Shown here one piece after another: positions 44,036 through 54,496 of a stretch of DNA of 64,000 bases. The first letter of the stretch is position 1. Every line of letters begins with the position of its first letter. Origin of the DNA: Mycobacterium sp. D16R12. GTDB taxonomy: Bacteria; Actinomycetota; Actinomycetes; Mycobacteriales; Mycobacteriaceae. The DNA is taken from the NCBI RefSeq assembly GCF_002013465.1, contig NZ_MAFC01000003.1:62001-126000 (forward strand), given 5' to 3'. The notes under the pieces are model-generated. The model had not been told where the DNA came from and did not search any database. It saw nothing but the letters and a program-made list of their open reading frames with translations. The position numbers and the translations under genes were made by a program.

Positions 44036-44340
44036 GCTTCTTCTCCCAGGATCTGCGGCACCGCGAAACGCCCCTCCGCCACCCGCGGAGCCTGTGCCAG
44101 CGCCTGATCCGAGGTCAGGCAGTCGGCAATCACATCGGGCCGTGTGACATTGACCGCATCGAGCGGAGAGCTCGTCGCGTCCACCTCGTCGAGCTCATCG
44201 GTGGAAACGGCACTGATCTGGCTGACGTGGCCGAGGATCGCGTCGAGTTGCCCGGCGTATCCGTCCAGCTCAGCGTCAGTCAGCGCAAGCCTGGCCAGTC
44301 TGGCCAGGTGCGCGACCTCGTCACGGGATATGGCGCTCAC
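44032..44340 (-). CDS. gatC: Aspartyl/glutamyl-tRNA amidotransferase subunit C
   Basis: The 102-residue small stabilising subunit of GatCAB has [20 protein letters not shown] typical of its N-terminal helices. The GTG at 44340 is preferred; the frame is open to 44382 but those residues are not GatC-like. First gene of gatC-gatA, divergent from the ACT-domain gene. Confidence 0.93.
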   Translation of the reverse strand: MSAISRDEVAHLARLARLALTDAELDGYAGQLDAILGHVSQISAVSTDELDEVDATSSPLDAVNVTRPDVIADCLTSDQALAQAPRVAEGRFAVPQILGEEA

Positions 44341-44392
44341 GGCTAGACAGCCTAGAGGGCGGCAGTGCCTGACCTGTGCCACAGTGTTGGAC

Positions 44393-45049
44393 GTGCCGTC
44401 TTATCTGCTGCGCCTGCAGCTCGCTGACCGTCCCGGCAGTCTCGGATCGGTCGCCGTTGCGCTCGGCACGGTGGGCGCAGACATCCTGTCCCTCGACGTC
44501 GTGGAGCGCGGACCGGGCTATGCCATCGACGATCTGGTCATCGACCTGCCACCGGGGGCCATGCCAGATTCGTTGCTCACCGCCGCGGAGGCGCTGAACG
44601 GGGTGCATGTGCACTCCATCCGCCCCCACACGGGCCTGCTGGAGGCGCATCGCGAGCTGGAACTCATCGACAGGGTGGCCGCCGCAGCAGCATCCGCCCG
44701 CCTCGAGGTGCTCGCCCAGGAAGCCCCCCACGTGCTGCGCTCGAATTGGTGCACCGTGGTGCGGCAGGACGGCACCGGCTTCACTCGGGTGGCCGGAAGT
44801 GCTGGCGCCCCGGAAACCCAGGCCACCTCGGCCCCCTGGTTACCGCTGAGCCGAGCGCAGGTCCTCGACACCGCGGCCGACTGGGTGCCGCAACTGTGGA
44901 AGGACATGGACACCACCTTGGCGGCCGCACCGCTGGGTTCGGGTGACACCGCCGTGGTGCTGGGTCGTCCCGGAGGTCCGGAGTTCCGGCCTTCGGAGGT
45001 GGCCCGCCTGGGATATCTGGCGGGCATCGTCGCCACCTTGGTGCGATAG
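44393..45049 (+). CDS. ACT-domain protein
   Basis: The 218-residue protein, from a GTG at 44393 (an in-frame GTG at 44384 is possible), has an N-terminal ACT domain ([40 protein letters not shown]), a small-ligand-sensing fold. The C-terminal ~140 residues look GAF-like ([20 protein letters not shown] ... [13 protein letters not shown]). It strongly resembles Rv3013, which lies in the same place. Probably a sensor of an amino acid; no DNA-binding or catalytic region seen. Confidence 0.85.
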   Translation: MPSYLLRLQLADRPGSLGSVAVALGTVGADILSLDVVERGPGYAIDDLVIDLPPGAMPDSLLTAAEALNGVHVHSIRPHTGLLEAHRELELIDRVAAAAASARLEVLAQEAPHVLRSNWCTVVRQDGTGFTRVAGSAGAPETQATSAPWLPLSRAQVLDTAADWVPQLWKDMDTTLAAAPLGSGDTAVVLGRPGGPEFRPSEVARLGYLAGIVATLVR

Positions 45050-45108
45050 CGGCCGGTTCACAGGAACGGTACAGCCGTCTCCCGGAATCGCCCGGCACAC
45101 TCACTGGC

Positions 45109-46992
45109 GTGACTGATATCGACGCGTCCATGAGCAGGACTCGGGAACGACTCATCTTCGCCGCCATTCTGCTGACCATCGCCGTGGTGTACCTCTGGGA
45201 CATCAGCCACAACGGGTGGTCCAACGCCTTCTACGCGGCAGCCGTTCAATCGGGCAGCGAGAGCTGGAAGGCCTGGTTCTTCGGCAGCTTCGATCCGCAG
45301 AACTACGTGACGGTCGACAAGCCCGCCGGTGGCCTCTGGCTGATGGGGTTGTCCGCCAGAATCTTTGGCTTCTCCAGCGCCAGCATGCTGATTCCGCAGG
45401 CCGTGCTGGCGATGGTGAGCGCCGCCCTGATTCGCGCGACGGTCCGACGCCAGGCGGGCGCGGGCCTGCTCGCGGCGGCCGTGTTCGCGCTGATCCCCGT
45501 GGTCTCGGTGATGTTCCGGCACTCCAACCCCGACGCACCGATGGTGTTCGGCATGGTGGTGGCCGCGTACTTCACCACGCGCGCAATCGACTCCGATCGC
45601 TCTCGGAATGCGGCCGGGTGGCTGGCACTGGCCGGCGTGGGCATCGGCTTCGCCTTCCTGTGCAAGACACTGGAAGGGCTGCTGGTGGCTCCGGCGCTGC
45701 TCCTCGCCTATCTGGTGTCCGCGAAATGGCCCTGGAAGACGACGCTCGTACATCTACTCGGCGCCGGCGCCGCTCTGCTGGTCTCGTCGGGATGGTGGAT
45801 GGCGGCGGTTGCGTTGACTCCGGCGGCCAGCCGTCCGTACGTCGACAACTCCACCGACAACAGCGAGTGGACCCTGGCAGTCGGCTACAACGGACTGGAT
45901 CGCCTGCTCGGCGACGATTCGAATGGAATGGGCGAAGGCGGCCGCGGAAGCGGACCCTCATTCTCCGGTACCCCAGGCATATTCCGTCTGTTCCAGGACA
46001 CCCAGGCCGACCACATCGCGTGGCTGTTACCTGCGGCGCTCATCGCACTGATCCTCGGACTCGCGATCGTCAGCAGGACCCCGCAGACCGAGGGCTGGCT
46101 GGGCCGCCTGCGCACGATCACCACCAATCCCGCAGGGGCAGGGCTCGTTCTGTGGGGCACCTGGATGGTGTCCAACTACGTGATCTTGAGCTACATGGCC
46201 AAGCAGTTCCATCCCTACTACACCTCGGCCATGGCGCCCGCTATCGCCGGTTCCCTCGCCATCGGCACCGTCCTGCTCTGGCAGCATCGATCCGAACGAA
46301 TCGGCAAGTTGGGGCTCAGTGCACTCACGCTCAGCGCCACCATCATGGCGTTCGTCCTACTCCGGCGCATACCGGCCTGGCTACCGTGGCTGCGCTGGGT
46401 CCTGCTGATCGGTGGCATCGCCGCGGCCGTTGCCCTCACGCTTGGCGCGCTCGAGCGCAACGACCGCCTGCGCTATGCCATTGCCACACTGGCCCTTACG
46501 GTTTCGTTGGGTGGGTCGATCGCCTTCACCATCGCGAACGTCACCACGCCCAAGGTCGGTGGGCTGTCCACCTCCGGCCCGGTGATGCCCGATGACGACA
46601 AGTTCGGCGGGCGTGAGCCCAAGCCGCTCGATCCCGCGTTGGCGGCGTTGATCAGGGATTCCGATGCCAGGTGGCCGGTGGCGACCACCAATACCCGCAC
46701 GGCCGCTCCCATTCAGTTGGAGACCAACGCGCCGGTGATGGCCATCGGCGGGTTCTCCGGACGCGACAATCCCATTACCCTGCAGCAGTTCATCGACTAC
46801 ACGCAGGACGGCACCGTCGAGTTCTATGCCGAATCCGTCAAAGACAAAGACAAGCAAGAGGAGCAACCGCAGAAGGACGGCGACACCAAGCGGGTGGCCG
46901 ACGAGGTCCAGAAGTGGGTCGAAACTCACTTCTCCTCAAAGGATTACGGAGATCTTCGGGTGTTCGATCTGGCGGTACCGCCGAAACCGTAG
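45109..46992 (+). CDS. GT39-like membrane glycosyltransferase
   Basis: The 627-residue protein has about 11-13 membrane segments and an acidic first luminal loop, FDPQNYVTVDKPAGGLWLMG, typical of polyprenyl-phosphate-sugar-dependent glycosyltransferases of the ArnT/PMT fold. The soluble C-terminus (from about 490) holds MAIGGFSGRDNPITLQQFID and a Lys-rich stretch. It should transfer a sugar from a decaprenyl-phosphate donor to a wall glycan, lipid or protein outside the membrane; acceptor unknown. Not in this position in M. tuberculosis. Confidence 0.8.
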   Translation: MTDIDASMSRTRERLIFAAILLTIAVVYLWDISHNGWSNAFYAAAVQSGSESWKAWFFGSFDPQNYVTVDKPAGGLWLMGLSARIFGFSSASMLIPQAVLAMVSAALIRATVRRQAGAGLLAAAVFALIPVVSVMFRHSNPDAPMVFGMVVAAYFTTRAIDSDRSRNAAGWLALAGVGIGFAFLCKTLEGLLVAPALLLAYLVSAKWPWKTTLVHLLGAGAALLVSSGWWMAAVALTPAASRPYVDNSTDNSEWTLAVGYNGLDRLLGDDSNGMGEGGRGSGPSFSGTPGIFRLFQDTQADHIAWLLPAALIALILGLAIVSRTPQTEGWLGRLRTITTNPAGAGLVLWGTWMVSNYVILSYMAKQFHPYYTSAMAPAIAGSLAIGTVLLWQHRSERIGKLGLSALTLSATIMAFVLLRRIPAWLPWLRWVLLIGGIAAAVALTLGALERNDRLRYAIATLALTVSLGGSIAFTIANVTTPKVGGLSTSGPVMPDDDKFGGREPKPLDPALAALIRDSDARWPVATTNTRTAAPIQLETNAPVMAIGGFSGRDNPITLQQFIDYTQDGTVEFYAESVKDKDKQEEQPQKDGDTKRVADEVQKWVETHFSSKDYGDLRVFDLAVPPKP

Positions 46993-47038
46993 AAATACGG
47001 GCCGGGCGGCGTCGCACTCGGCGTCGGACTTATCGGCG

Positions 47039-49093
<2,055 letters not shown>

Positions 49094-49130
49094 CTAACGG
49101 ACCCACCCGACAGCACCCGAACCCTACGAT

Positions 49131-49544
49131 GTGCCCATGGGCACACACCCGATTATGTTCACCGAGGGCGATCCGGGTCTGGCCGAACTACGCGAGCTGG
49201 CTCTGGCACTACCCGAGACCGCGGAACAGATCTCCTGGGGCAGGCCCGTGTTCAAGGCCGGAAAGATCTTCGCGATGTTCGGCGGGAACGCCAAGGGCGC
49301 AACACGGGGCGAGATGATCGCCTACCCCTACTCGGTGCTGGTCAAGGTGGATGATTCGGAGCGCCCCGCACTCTTGCAGGACGAACGCTTCTACTACCCG
49401 GCGTATATGGGCCCCTTCGGCTGGCTCGGACTCGATTTCAGCACCGCCGACGTGGACTGGGACGAGGTTGCCGAACTTCTCGATGCGTCATACCGATTGA
49501 TCGCAACCAAGAGGCTGATCAAGCTGCTCGATCAGCGCGACTGA
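49131..49544 (+). CDS. MmcQ/YjbR-family protein
   Basis: The 137-residue protein (GTG at 49131, or ATG at 49137) has MmcQ/YjbR-fold signatures: ALPETAEQISWGRPVFKAGK, FAMFGGNAKGATRGEMIAYP, and a C-terminal ASYRLIATKRLIKLLDQ. The family has a CyaY-like, DNA-binding-related fold of unclear function. Divergent from ligA. Confidence 0.82.
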   Translation: MPMGTHPIMFTEGDPGLAELRELALALPETAEQISWGRPVFKAGKIFAMFGGNAKGATRGEMIAYPYSVLVKVDDSERPALLQDERFYYPAYMGPFGWLGLDFSTADVDWDEVAELLDASYRLIATKRLIKLLDQRD

Positions 49545-49613
49545 TCCTTGGACAGTCCCTACACTCAGTTTCACGCTTTGCCTACCCCTCAGAGAGACAG
49601 GCTGGGATGCAAA

Positions 49614-50366
49614 TTGTCTGTTGCTAGCAGATTGTGCGGTGCGCTCGGCGCAGCCGCCCTGACCACGATCGCCACCGCGCCCCCGGCCCTCGCCGATGGT
49701 CCCCTCGTGTTTCCCGGGATGGAGATCATTCAGGGAACCCAGAGCTGCACGCTCGGATTCGTCGACCCCGACGTGCGTTTCGGCCTGACCGCGGGCCATT
49801 GCGCCATGGATACCGATGGACCGGTGTATGACGCGGCAGGCAAGCTCATCGGCGTCCTCGTCATCGCCGGGTCCAATCTGCACGACGGCGAGCGGATCGA
49901 CGGCTCCAGGTACTTGATCGACTACGAAGCCATCAAGTTCCGCGATGATGTTGCGATCAACGACATACTCCCCAACGGGATTCGGCTCGAACGCGGCGGT
50001 GGGGTCCAGCCGCAAACCGGGCTGCCGGTCTGCCGTAACGGCGTCACCACCGGTGAGGCCTGCGGCACCGTCACCACGGTCAACAACGGCTGGTTCGAAA
50101 TCGACGGACTACCCGCCGACCACGGCGACTCGGGCAGCCCGGTGTATTCGATCACCTCACCCGGGCACGGCGCCATCGTCGGCATCGCGCGCGGAACCAC
50201 GCGCAGCGTCGACACCGGCGTGGTGCAAACCACCGCGATTTCCTGGTCAACCGTGCTCAATCAACTGCGGGAAGACCTCGAAAAATCACCCGACGCTCCC
50301 CCTCCACCTGGGGATTCACCAGCCCCGACGCCACTTCCTGCACCACAAGACACCCAGTTCGCATAG
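49614..50366 (+). CDS. Secreted trypsin-like serine protease, copy 1
   Basis: The protein has about 250 residues from a TTG at 49614, which places a normal signal peptide (SRLCGALGAAALTTIATAPP, cleavage after ALA) at the N-terminus; an in-frame TTG at 49548 is the alternative. Chymotrypsin-fold triad: His62 in LTAGHC, Asp103 in YLIDYEAI, Ser173 in HGDSGSPV. Disulfide Cys pairs flank His and Ser. Pro-rich tail. First of three tandem paralogues. Confidence 0.8.
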   Translation: MSVASRLCGALGAAALTTIATAPPALADGPLVFPGMEIIQGTQSCTLGFVDPDVRFGLTAGHCAMDTDGPVYDAAGKLIGVLVIAGSNLHDGERIDGSRYLIDYEAIKFRDDVAINDILPNGIRLERGGGVQPQTGLPVCRNGVTTGEACGTVTTVNNGWFEIDGLPADHGDSGSPVYSITSPGHGAIVGIARGTTRSVDTGVVQTTAISWSTVLNQLREDLEKSPDAPPPPGDSPAPTPLPAPQDTQFA

Positions 50367-50457
50367 GCTTCTCGCGACACGGAGAGTCGTGCCGCGTGCT
50401 CTCCTCACACTGGTCGGGCTTTGTTGACGGTGAACGTGGCAGACAGAGAGCTATCGC

Positions 50458-51297
50458 GTGACCAGTGTCGGCGAGAACGGTCGACGGACCGACCCGTGGG
50501 GACGGTTGACGGTGTGGGTCGCAGTGCTCGCCGTGCTAGGCGGTCTTGGCTTTGCGAACCCGGCTGCGGCACATGCGGACCCGCTGATTTACCCGGGCAT
50601 GGAGATCATCCAGCGCCCACCCGGCAGGGAATCGCTGAGTTGCACCCTCGGTTTCGTGGATCCCTCCGCACGCGTTGGCGTCACCGCAGGTCACTGCGGC
50701 GGAAATGGGCCGGTGTTCACCAACGACGGCGTCCGTATCGGACAACTGGCGGTGGCCCAGTCCAATATCAAGCCCGAAGGGCCGCTGTCTCGCGACGACT
50801 ACCGAATCGACTATGAGGGCATCGCCTTCGACGAGGGCGTGCCGATCAACAACGTGCTGCCCAACGGACTACGTCTCGGAGTGGACCCTGCCGTCGTTCC
50901 CCGCGACGGCCTGGCGGTGTGCCGAATCGGAATCACCACGGGTGAGGCGTGCGGCGCCATCGCCGGATTCGGCAATGGCTGGTTCCTCGTGGACGGTCTG
51001 CCCGCCGACCACGGCGACTCCGGTAGCGCCGTCTACACCGTGACCTCGCCCGGCAATGCCGCCATCGTCGGCATCGTGAGCGCGCGATTCACGGCCAATC
51101 AGACCCGCCGGGAGTCCACCGTGGCGTTGTCCTGGCCCACGGTGCAACAGCAGATCCGAGATGACGTGGCGGCGGCCGCGCGCCGCCCCGAGGCCGCGAG
51201 CCCCGTGGCCATCAATCCGCAGGCGCCGCCCATGGTCCTACCTCCGGCGCCCTCCGATGACCGCCCGTCCGGTCCCGCGAGAATGGTTGTCCCCTAG
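50458..51297 (+). CDS. Secreted trypsin-like serine protease, copy 2
   Basis: The 279-residue protein has a signal peptide (RLTVWVAVLAVLGGLGFANP, cleavage near AHA-DP). Triad: His79 in VTAGHC, Asp118 in YRIDYEGI, Ser188 in HGDSGSAV. Pro-rich C-terminal tail (about 40 residues) as in copy 1. About 90 bp after copy 1 and 5 bp before copy 3, so co-transcription with copy 3 is likely. Confidence 0.83.
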   Translation: MTSVGENGRRTDPWGRLTVWVAVLAVLGGLGFANPAAAHADPLIYPGMEIIQRPPGRESLSCTLGFVDPSARVGVTAGHCGGNGPVFTNDGVRIGQLAVAQSNIKPEGPLSRDDYRIDYEGIAFDEGVPINNVLPNGLRLGVDPAVVPRDGLAVCRIGITTGEACGAIAGFGNGWFLVDGLPADHGDSGSAVYTVTSPGNAAIVGIVSARFTANQTRRESTVALSWPTVQQQIRDDVAAAARRPEAASPVAINPQAPPMVLPPAPSDDRPSGPARMVVP

Positions 51298-51302
51298 CCG
51301 TC

Positions 51303-51983
51303 ATGCGCCCGTTTTTGTGGATAACGACCATCGTCGCTGTGCTGTGCGCGCTTCCCGCCGCGAACCCTGCACCCGCACATGCCGACCCGCCGCTGGTGTA
51401 CCCCGGCATGCTCATCTACCAGGGCTCGCTGAGCTGCACTCTCGGTTACGTCGATCCGGGGCTTCGCGTAGGCATCACCGCAGGGCATTGCGTCAACGGT
51501 GACGGCATCGTTCGCAATGGAGACTTCGCCGCCGTGGGACACAAGATCCTCGCCCACGACAACCGTCCCCCCGAGGGCCCGGTGTACGAGGACGAATACA
51601 CCATCGACTACGAGGCCATCTCGATCGATGAAGGATTGCCCGTCAATGACGTCATGGCTAACGGTCAACGGCTCGAACGTGATGACACGGTCACTCCCGA
51701 TGTCGGAATGCCGGTCTGCCGCACCGGTTTCACCACGGGCGATGCGTGCGGATCGGTGACCCGACTTGGCAACGGCTGGTTCAGGTTCAATGGGCCAGTG
51801 ATCGCCAAGGGCGATTCCGGCGGCCCGGTGTACACCCACGTCGGTGACCGCACCGTGCTCGTCGGCATCATTCGCGGTTTCATGACCAGCCAGTCCGGCG
51901 ACGATGTGCAGTCCTGGGCCATGTCCTGGCAGTCGGTGGTCAAGCAACTCCGCGAGGACCGCAAGGGCCTACTGCCCGCCTGA
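51303..51983 (+). CDS. Secreted trypsin-like serine protease, copy 3
   Basis: The 226-residue protein has a signal peptide (PFLWITTIVAVLCALPAANP, cleavage near AHA-DP). Triad: His62 in ITAGHC, Asp102 in YTIDYEAI, Ser172 in AKGDSGGPV, here with the classical GDSGGP rather than GDSGS. It lacks the Pro-rich tail of copies 1 and 2. It ends 18 bp before echA. Confidence 0.83.
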   Translation: MRPFLWITTIVAVLCALPAANPAPAHADPPLVYPGMLIYQGSLSCTLGYVDPGLRVGITAGHCVNGDGIVRNGDFAAVGHKILAHDNRPPEGPVYEDEYTIDYEAISIDEGLPVNDVMANGQRLERDDTVTPDVGMPVCRTGFTTGDACGSVTRLGNGWFRFNGPVIAKGDSGGPVYTHVGDRTVLVGIIRGFMTSQSGDDVQSWAMSWQSVVKQLREDRKGLLPA

Positions 51984-52001
51984 ACCCGTAGGCTCACGCC
52001 C

Positions 52002-52856
52002 ATGTCTGATTCTCTTCGCGCAAGCGGCTCATCAGCGAGCGACTGGAAAGCCTTCACCGTGGAGACCACCGGGCACATCGCCCAGGTCACCCTCATCGGA
52101 CCCGGCAAGGGCAATGCGATGGGGCCCGATTTCTGGCGAGAACTGCCGCTGATCTTCACCGAGCTCGACGCAGACCCGGAAGTACGGGCGGTTGTGCTCG
52201 CCGCTGCCGGCGCCAATTTCAGCTACGGATTGGACCTGCCCGCGATGGCAGGCACCTTCATGCCGTTGCTGGCCGAGAAGGCACTGGCCAAACCGCGTAC
52301 CGACTTTCTCGACGAAATACGTCGACTGCAGGCCTCGGTGACCGCTGTCGCAGACTGCCGCAAGCCGGTGATCGCCGCGGTACAGGGTTGGTGCATCGGT
52401 GGTGGCGTAGACCTCATCGCGGCCGCCGACATCCGGTACGCGAGCGCCGAGGCGAAGTTCAGTGTGCGCGAGGCCAAGGTTGCGATTGTCGCCGATATTG
52501 GCTCACTGCACCGTCTTCCGCCGATCATCGGCGACGGCCACCTGCGCGAATTGGCCTTCACCGGCAAGGACATCGACGCAACTCGGGCCGAGAAGATCGG
52601 ACTCGTCAATGACGTGTTCGACACTGCGGAAGCAACGCTGGCCGCTGCCCACGCGACCGCCGCCGAGATCGCGGCCAATCCGCCGCTGGTGGTTCAGGGT
52701 GTCAAGGACGTGCTGGGCCGCGAGCGCGAGAGTGTCGTCGCCGACGGCCTCAAGTACGTCTCGACCTGGAACGCCGCGTTCCTGCCGTCGGAGGACCTGC
52801 AGGAGGCCATCGGCGCCGTCTTCGAGAAGCGTGATCCCGACTTCAAGGGACGCTAG
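52002..52856 (+). CDS. Enoyl-CoA hydratase/isomerase family protein
   Basis: The 284-residue crotonase-fold protein has the oxyanion-hole segments AAAGANFSYGLDLPAMAG and AVQGWCIGGGVDLIAAADIR. The region VREAKVAIVADIGSLHRLPP has Asp where dienoyl-CoA isomerases keep catalytic acids, so isomerase rather than hydratase activity is possible. Acts in fatty-acid or side-chain beta-oxidation. It overlaps the convergent bluB end by 4 bp. Confidence 0.88.
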   Translation: MSDSLRASGSSASDWKAFTVETTGHIAQVTLIGPGKGNAMGPDFWRELPLIFTELDADPEVRAVVLAAAGANFSYGLDLPAMAGTFMPLLAEKALAKPRTDFLDEIRRLQASVTAVADCRKPVIAAVQGWCIGGGVDLIAAADIRYASAEAKFSVREAKVAIVADIGSLHRLPPIIGDGHLRELAFTGKDIDATRAEKIGLVNDVFDTAEATLAAAHATAAEIAANPPLVVQGVKDVLGRERESVVADGLKYVSTWNAAFLPSEDLQEAIGAVFEKRDPDFKGR

Positions 52857-53476
52857 ATCTCCCGGTAACGGCCCCAGTGCACGGCGTCCTCAAGGGGGCG
52901 CCCGCTGCGCCAGCCAAACCGCTCCAAATCGGGACGTTCGGCGAACTCACGCACCGGTCCGACACACAACCAGGCGATCGGCCTGATATGTGTTGGTGCA
53001 TCTATTAGTTCGGCCAGGAACTGTTCCTCGTAAAAGGACACCCAGCCGACGCCGATCCCTTCGGTGACCGCAGCGAGCCACAGATTCTGGATGGCGAGCA
53101 CCGCCGAGAACAAGCCGGCGTCGGCAATGGTGTGCCTACCCAGGACGTGCGGACCGCCACGGCCATGGTCGTAGGTGACCACCACCCCGGTGCCGCTTTC
53201 GCAGATGCCTTCGATCTTGATGGGGTCAAAGGTGTTTCGCCGTTCCTCCGGCAGGCTGTCGGCGAATCTCTGGCGCTGCTCCGTCACGTGCGCCGCGAAC
53301 TTCTCCAGCGTCTGCGACTCGCGCATCACCACGAAATCCCATGGCTGGCTGTTCCCGACGCTGGGCGCGCGATGCGCGGCCTGTAGCAGCTTCATCAACG
53401 TCGCGTCGTCGACAACCTGTCCGGTGAACTCGGCACGCACGTCCCGGCGGGTGGCAATGGCCTGATAGACGTCCAT
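52853..53476 (-). CDS. bluB: 5,6-dimethylbenzimidazole synthase
   Basis: The 207-residue flavin-destructase of the nitroreductase fold makes the lower ligand of cobalamin from FMNH2. Motifs: ATRRDVRAEFTGQVVDDATL, LQAAHRAPSVGNSQPWDFVV (family hallmark) and GIGVGWVSFYEEQFLAELID. The ATG at 53476 overlaps the MetE-like stop by one base; longer in-frame readings to 53848 are antisense to that gene. No other cobalamin genes are adjacent. Confidence 0.88.
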   Translation of the reverse strand: MDVYQAIATRRDVRAEFTGQVVDDATLMKLLQAAHRAPSVGNSQPWDFVVMRESQTLEKFAAHVTEQRQRFADSLPEERRNTFDPIKIEGICESGTGVVVTYDHGRGGPHVLGRHTIADAGLFSAVLAIQNLWLAAVTEGIGVGWVSFYEEQFLAELIDAPTHIRPIAWLCVGPVREFAERPDLERFGWRSGRPLEDAVHWGRYREI

Positions 53477-54486
53477 CAGAGCGCATCCGGGTCGGCATCG
53501 ATCAAATCGCTGACCTTGCGCGTCAATTCGGTTGCGGTACGTGCCCATTGGAGGTCCGCACCGGCAAGCCCACATCCAGCGCTGATGCCGATGCGATCGC
53601 GCAGCACGGCCCGCCCGAAGCCCAGTTTGTCGGCGAGCGCCGCGGTGCGGCTTGCCAGCACCTCGGACGATATCGGCGCTGACGGTGAGCCGGAGGGAAT
53701 CATGCCGAGTATCGCGATCTTCCCCGTGTCCAGCACCGAGGCCAGCCCATCGAGTGCCTGCGCATCCGTCAGGTATGCGGCATCCAGCGCAATTCCGCGA
53801 ATATTGCTCCCTCGTAACAGCTCCCAGGGAGGATCTGCGGCGCAGCAATGCACCACCAGTTCACCGCCCACCGCCTCGGCGCACTGGTCCAACAGCGAGA
53901 TCGCCGTCGGTACGTCGACCGGATGTACCGGCGAGAACATGCTGGTGCCGGATAGCCTGCCGTCCAGCGCCGCGGGCAGGGACGGTTCATCGAGCTGCAC
54001 CACCACGGGAACGCCGAGCCGGCGGGACAGCGTGGCTTGATGCAGAGCCAATCCCTCTGCCAGGGACGCCGCCAGGTCCCGCACCGCACCGGGATCGGTG
54101 ATCGCGCGATGGCCGTTGGCAAGCTCCAATTGTGCGGCCAGCGTGATCGGCCCGGGGCCCTGTACTTTCACCGCGCGTCCGCTACCCCGATGCCCGCCGC
54201 GCTCCCACTCTTCTTCGAGCACATCCATGTCCTCGTCAAGGAATCCGCGAGCCCGTCGGACCACCGCACCGGGGCGGGCGGTGGTCCGGTAGCCGGTGGG
54301 TACCACATCGACGGCGATATCGACCAGCAGTGCCGCCGCTCGCCCGATCAGATCGGCACCGACCCCGCGCGCGGGCAGCTCCACGATATGGGGCAGCGGC
54401 AGTTCGGCCACCACGACCTCGATCGCGGCACGCGCCTCTTGCCCCGGCCAGGAGCCGACGCCAGTTCCGTTCGCCCATATATTCAC
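53476..54486 (-). CDS. Methionine-synthase-like protein (MetE C-terminal fold)
   Basis: The 336-residue protein starts at the GTG at 54486 (VVNIWANGTGVGSWPG). TIM-barrel of the cobalamin-independent methionine synthase or UroD superfamily: VQGPGPITLAAQLELANGHR, VVVQLDEPSLPAALDGRL, ELVVHCCAADPPWELLRGSN. In place of the zinc His-x-Cys of MetE there is VHCCAAD, so metal binding is plausible. Rv3015c is the likely orthologue. Catalysis of methyl transfer is unproven. It is followed by bluB and preceded by the purine permease. Confidence 0.82.
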   Translation of the reverse strand: MNIWANGTGVGSWPGQEARAAIEVVVAELPLPHIVELPARGVGADLIGRAAALLVDIAVDVVPTGYRTTARPGAVVRRARGFLDEDMDVLEEEWERGGHRGSGRAVKVQGPGPITLAAQLELANGHRAITDPGAVRDLAASLAEGLALHQATLSRRLGVPVVVQLDEPSLPAALDGRLSGTSMFSPVHPVDVPTAISLLDQCAEAVGGELVVHCCAADPPWELLRGSNIRGIALDAAYLTDAQALDGLASVLDTGKIAILGMIPSGSPSAPISSEVLASRTAALADKLGFGRAVLRDRIGISAGCGLAGADLQWARTATELTRKVSDLIDADPDAL

Positions 54487-54496
54487 AACCAGAACG

